This document shows positions 62,808-64,000 of a stretch of 64,000 nucleotides of DNA, one piece after another. The stretch's first letter is position 1. Every line of letters begins with the position of its first letter. Origin of the DNA: Osedax fenrisi (taxonomy: Eukaryota; Annelida; Polychaeta; Sabellida; Siboglinidae). A program made the translations under genes and the position numbers. The stretch spans positions 2,624,559 through 2,688,558 of the forward strand of contig OZ025241.1 in the NCBI GenBank assembly GCA_964019155.1, written 5' to 3'. The notes beneath the pieces were generated by a model that was not told the DNA's origin, did not search any database, and saw only the letters and a list, made by a program, of their open reading frames with translations.

Positions 62808-63851
62808 TCATTGTGTGTGTTGGTCATTGACTAAGTCAATTTTATTTGTATTATGTTTGGTCTGTATATATACTTCATAAGAAGTCTTCCATGTTTTGAA
62901 ATCATATTCTGTAATATTTATGGGATTACAAGACCAATCTATTTTTGAGTTCTTAGTTTGACGTAGTTCAAATGTATTATTATAATTATTATAGGTGCAC
63001 CTAGTGCCAGTTGGTGTTAAACTTTCTTTTATGGCATGATATATAACTCTACCTCTGAATATTTCATTGCCTGAGCGTTGTTCTCGTATATAAAGATGTG
63101 AGAATCGGGGGTCTTTTTTAATATGGTTCACATTGGAATGAAATGTGTATAGAGAGTTAGGTGAGTTGAAGTATATTACACATATTGAGTTTATAAATTT
63201 GTATGAGGTCAGAGAGTTTTTAGACATATTTAAATATGAAAGTATTTTATATACGAAGTTAATATTTCTTTCATCTTCATTCAGATGTTCAATAACAAGA
63301 GAATTAGATGGAGTAGTATTAATTACAGGTATAGTAGTATTAACTTTGTTTATGGGCATGTATGGGCTTTGTCGTACAGCTGAAGAGTATGATATATTTA
63401 AAGGATGAGTAGGTGGTGGAAAGTGTTGTTTTGGGGGGTTATAGGGTATTGTAGGGGTGAATGTAGGTGGTATTATGTGTTTATATATCGTACTGGTATT
63501 ATTTACTAGTTTACATATATTATTTAATATCTTATCTTGTTTATCAAGACGGATAAGGATATCCTTTGTGGAGGATTCGATATTGTTTATTTCACCTTTA
63601 AATGTATTTAAAGGTAGAGGGCAACTTGGTTGAATAGAGTTACCAATGCATGTATTACATCTAAATAAGAAATATGGTGACTCAAGTATTGATGTAACAT
63701 GCTTGATTACAGGGTTGCTAGATACCCATGCATTAGGTGTACTACCATAAGGGTGAAGACACTCATAATGCACAATGATATTGCATATACATGTGACATA
63801 TTTATCATGTTCATTAACTTTATTACAGTGAACACATAATTTGTTATCCAT
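62808..63851 (-). CDS. LINE ORF1 protein with PHD-like zinc finger
   Basis: Intact frame of 347 codons. The N-terminal 70 residues hold a PHD/RING-type finger: CVHCNKV, CICNIIVHYECLHP, then FRCNTC. A Pro-rich middle (about 125-165, PPKQHFPPPTHPLNISY) precedes a C-terminal domain of about 150 residues ending in ELRQTKNSKIDWSCNPINIT. This domain order is typical of ORF1 in CR1/L2-type LINEs; the protein binds element RNA in the cytoplasm. No ORF2 follows, because the element is cut off a few bases after the ORF1 stop. The C-terminal third is duplicated at 61738-62070. Confidence 0.8.
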   Translation of the reverse strand: MDNKLCVHCNKVNEHDKYVTCICNIIVHYECLHPYGSTPNAWVSSNPVIKHVTSILESPYFLFRCNTCIGNSIQPSCPLPLNTFKGEINNIESSTKDILIRLDKQDKILNNICKLVNNTSTIYKHIIPPTFTPTIPYNPPKQHFPPPTHPLNISYSSAVRQSPYMPINKVNTTIPVINTTPSNSLVIEHLNEDERNINFVYKILSYLNMSKNSLTSYKFINSICVIYFNSPNSLYTFHSNVNHIKKDPRFSHLYIREQRSGNEIFRGRVIYHAIKESLTPTGTRCTYNNYNNTFELRQTKNSKIDWSCNPINITEYDFKTWKTSYEVYIQTKHNTNKIDLVNDQHTQ

Positions 63852-64000
63852 GGTTAGGTATTATATATTAATTGATGTATGTTTATAAATCAGTGTATGC
63901 TAATATACATGTACTGAATGATACACACATAAAGTAATACTATATACAGTGTAAGATAAACAAAAATGTATATGAGTGTATATGAATGTATATTAATGTG

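Overview
This is a very AT-rich (roughly four-fifths A+T by eye), intron-rich, transposon-packed piece of an animal nuclear genome. The animal assignment rests on a split gene on the minus strand that encodes a DSL domain followed by seven EGF-like repeats, the architecture of Delta/Serrate/Jagged Notch ligands, which are known only from Metazoa. The species cannot be named from this window. Long (TA)n tracts, CR1/L2-type LINEs, Helitrons and TA-flanked MITEs fit an AT-rich invertebrate.

The only host gene I can support runs right to left from about 33.4 kb to 7.1 kb. The DSL exon (33313-33440) is followed by exons at 22569-22739, 17763-17930, 13200-13322, 12019-12186, 9336-9488, 8412-8519 and 7446-7619, and by a less certain one at 7103-7322. 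The EGF exons are multiples of three, nearly all in phase 1, and each splice junction restores an EGF cysteine framework, so the model is internally consistent. One junction needs a GC-AG intron. The signal peptide/MNNL exon(s) and the transmembrane and cytoplasmic exons were not found in the window.

The introns and the region to the right are a graveyard of mobile elements. There are CR1/L2-type LINEs on both strands; those at 37-40 kb and 58.7-61.7 kb are nearly intact, each with only one to four disabling changes. Four non-autonomous Helitrons have TC...CTAG ends: 19286-19606, 19607-21630, 51339-54085 and 54902-56419. The three larger ones carry a shared ~85-107 bp tandem array, and the last keeps a relic of the Helitron Rep/helicase ORF. 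A ~0.85-0.9 kb TA-inserting MITE family has copies at 1.58, 35.72, 47.91 and 54.59 kb, and a paralogous empty site for one copy lies in the same window. Other elements are a tRNA-derived SINE at 7.7-8.0 kb, two small elements with related CACWGTTA ends but different internal motif arrays (5272-6213, 8789-9305), and a 2.9 kb inverted-repeat element inserted in a LINE (44096-46977).

The most striking simple repeat is a ~1.45 kb (TAC)n array at 57246-58697 directly attached to the 3' end of a LINE. At the far right, a LINE ORF1 copy abuts what looks like the first codons of an LTR-retrotransposon gag gene. I found no CRISPR array, rRNA or functional tRNA gene, and no sign of prokaryotic sequence.
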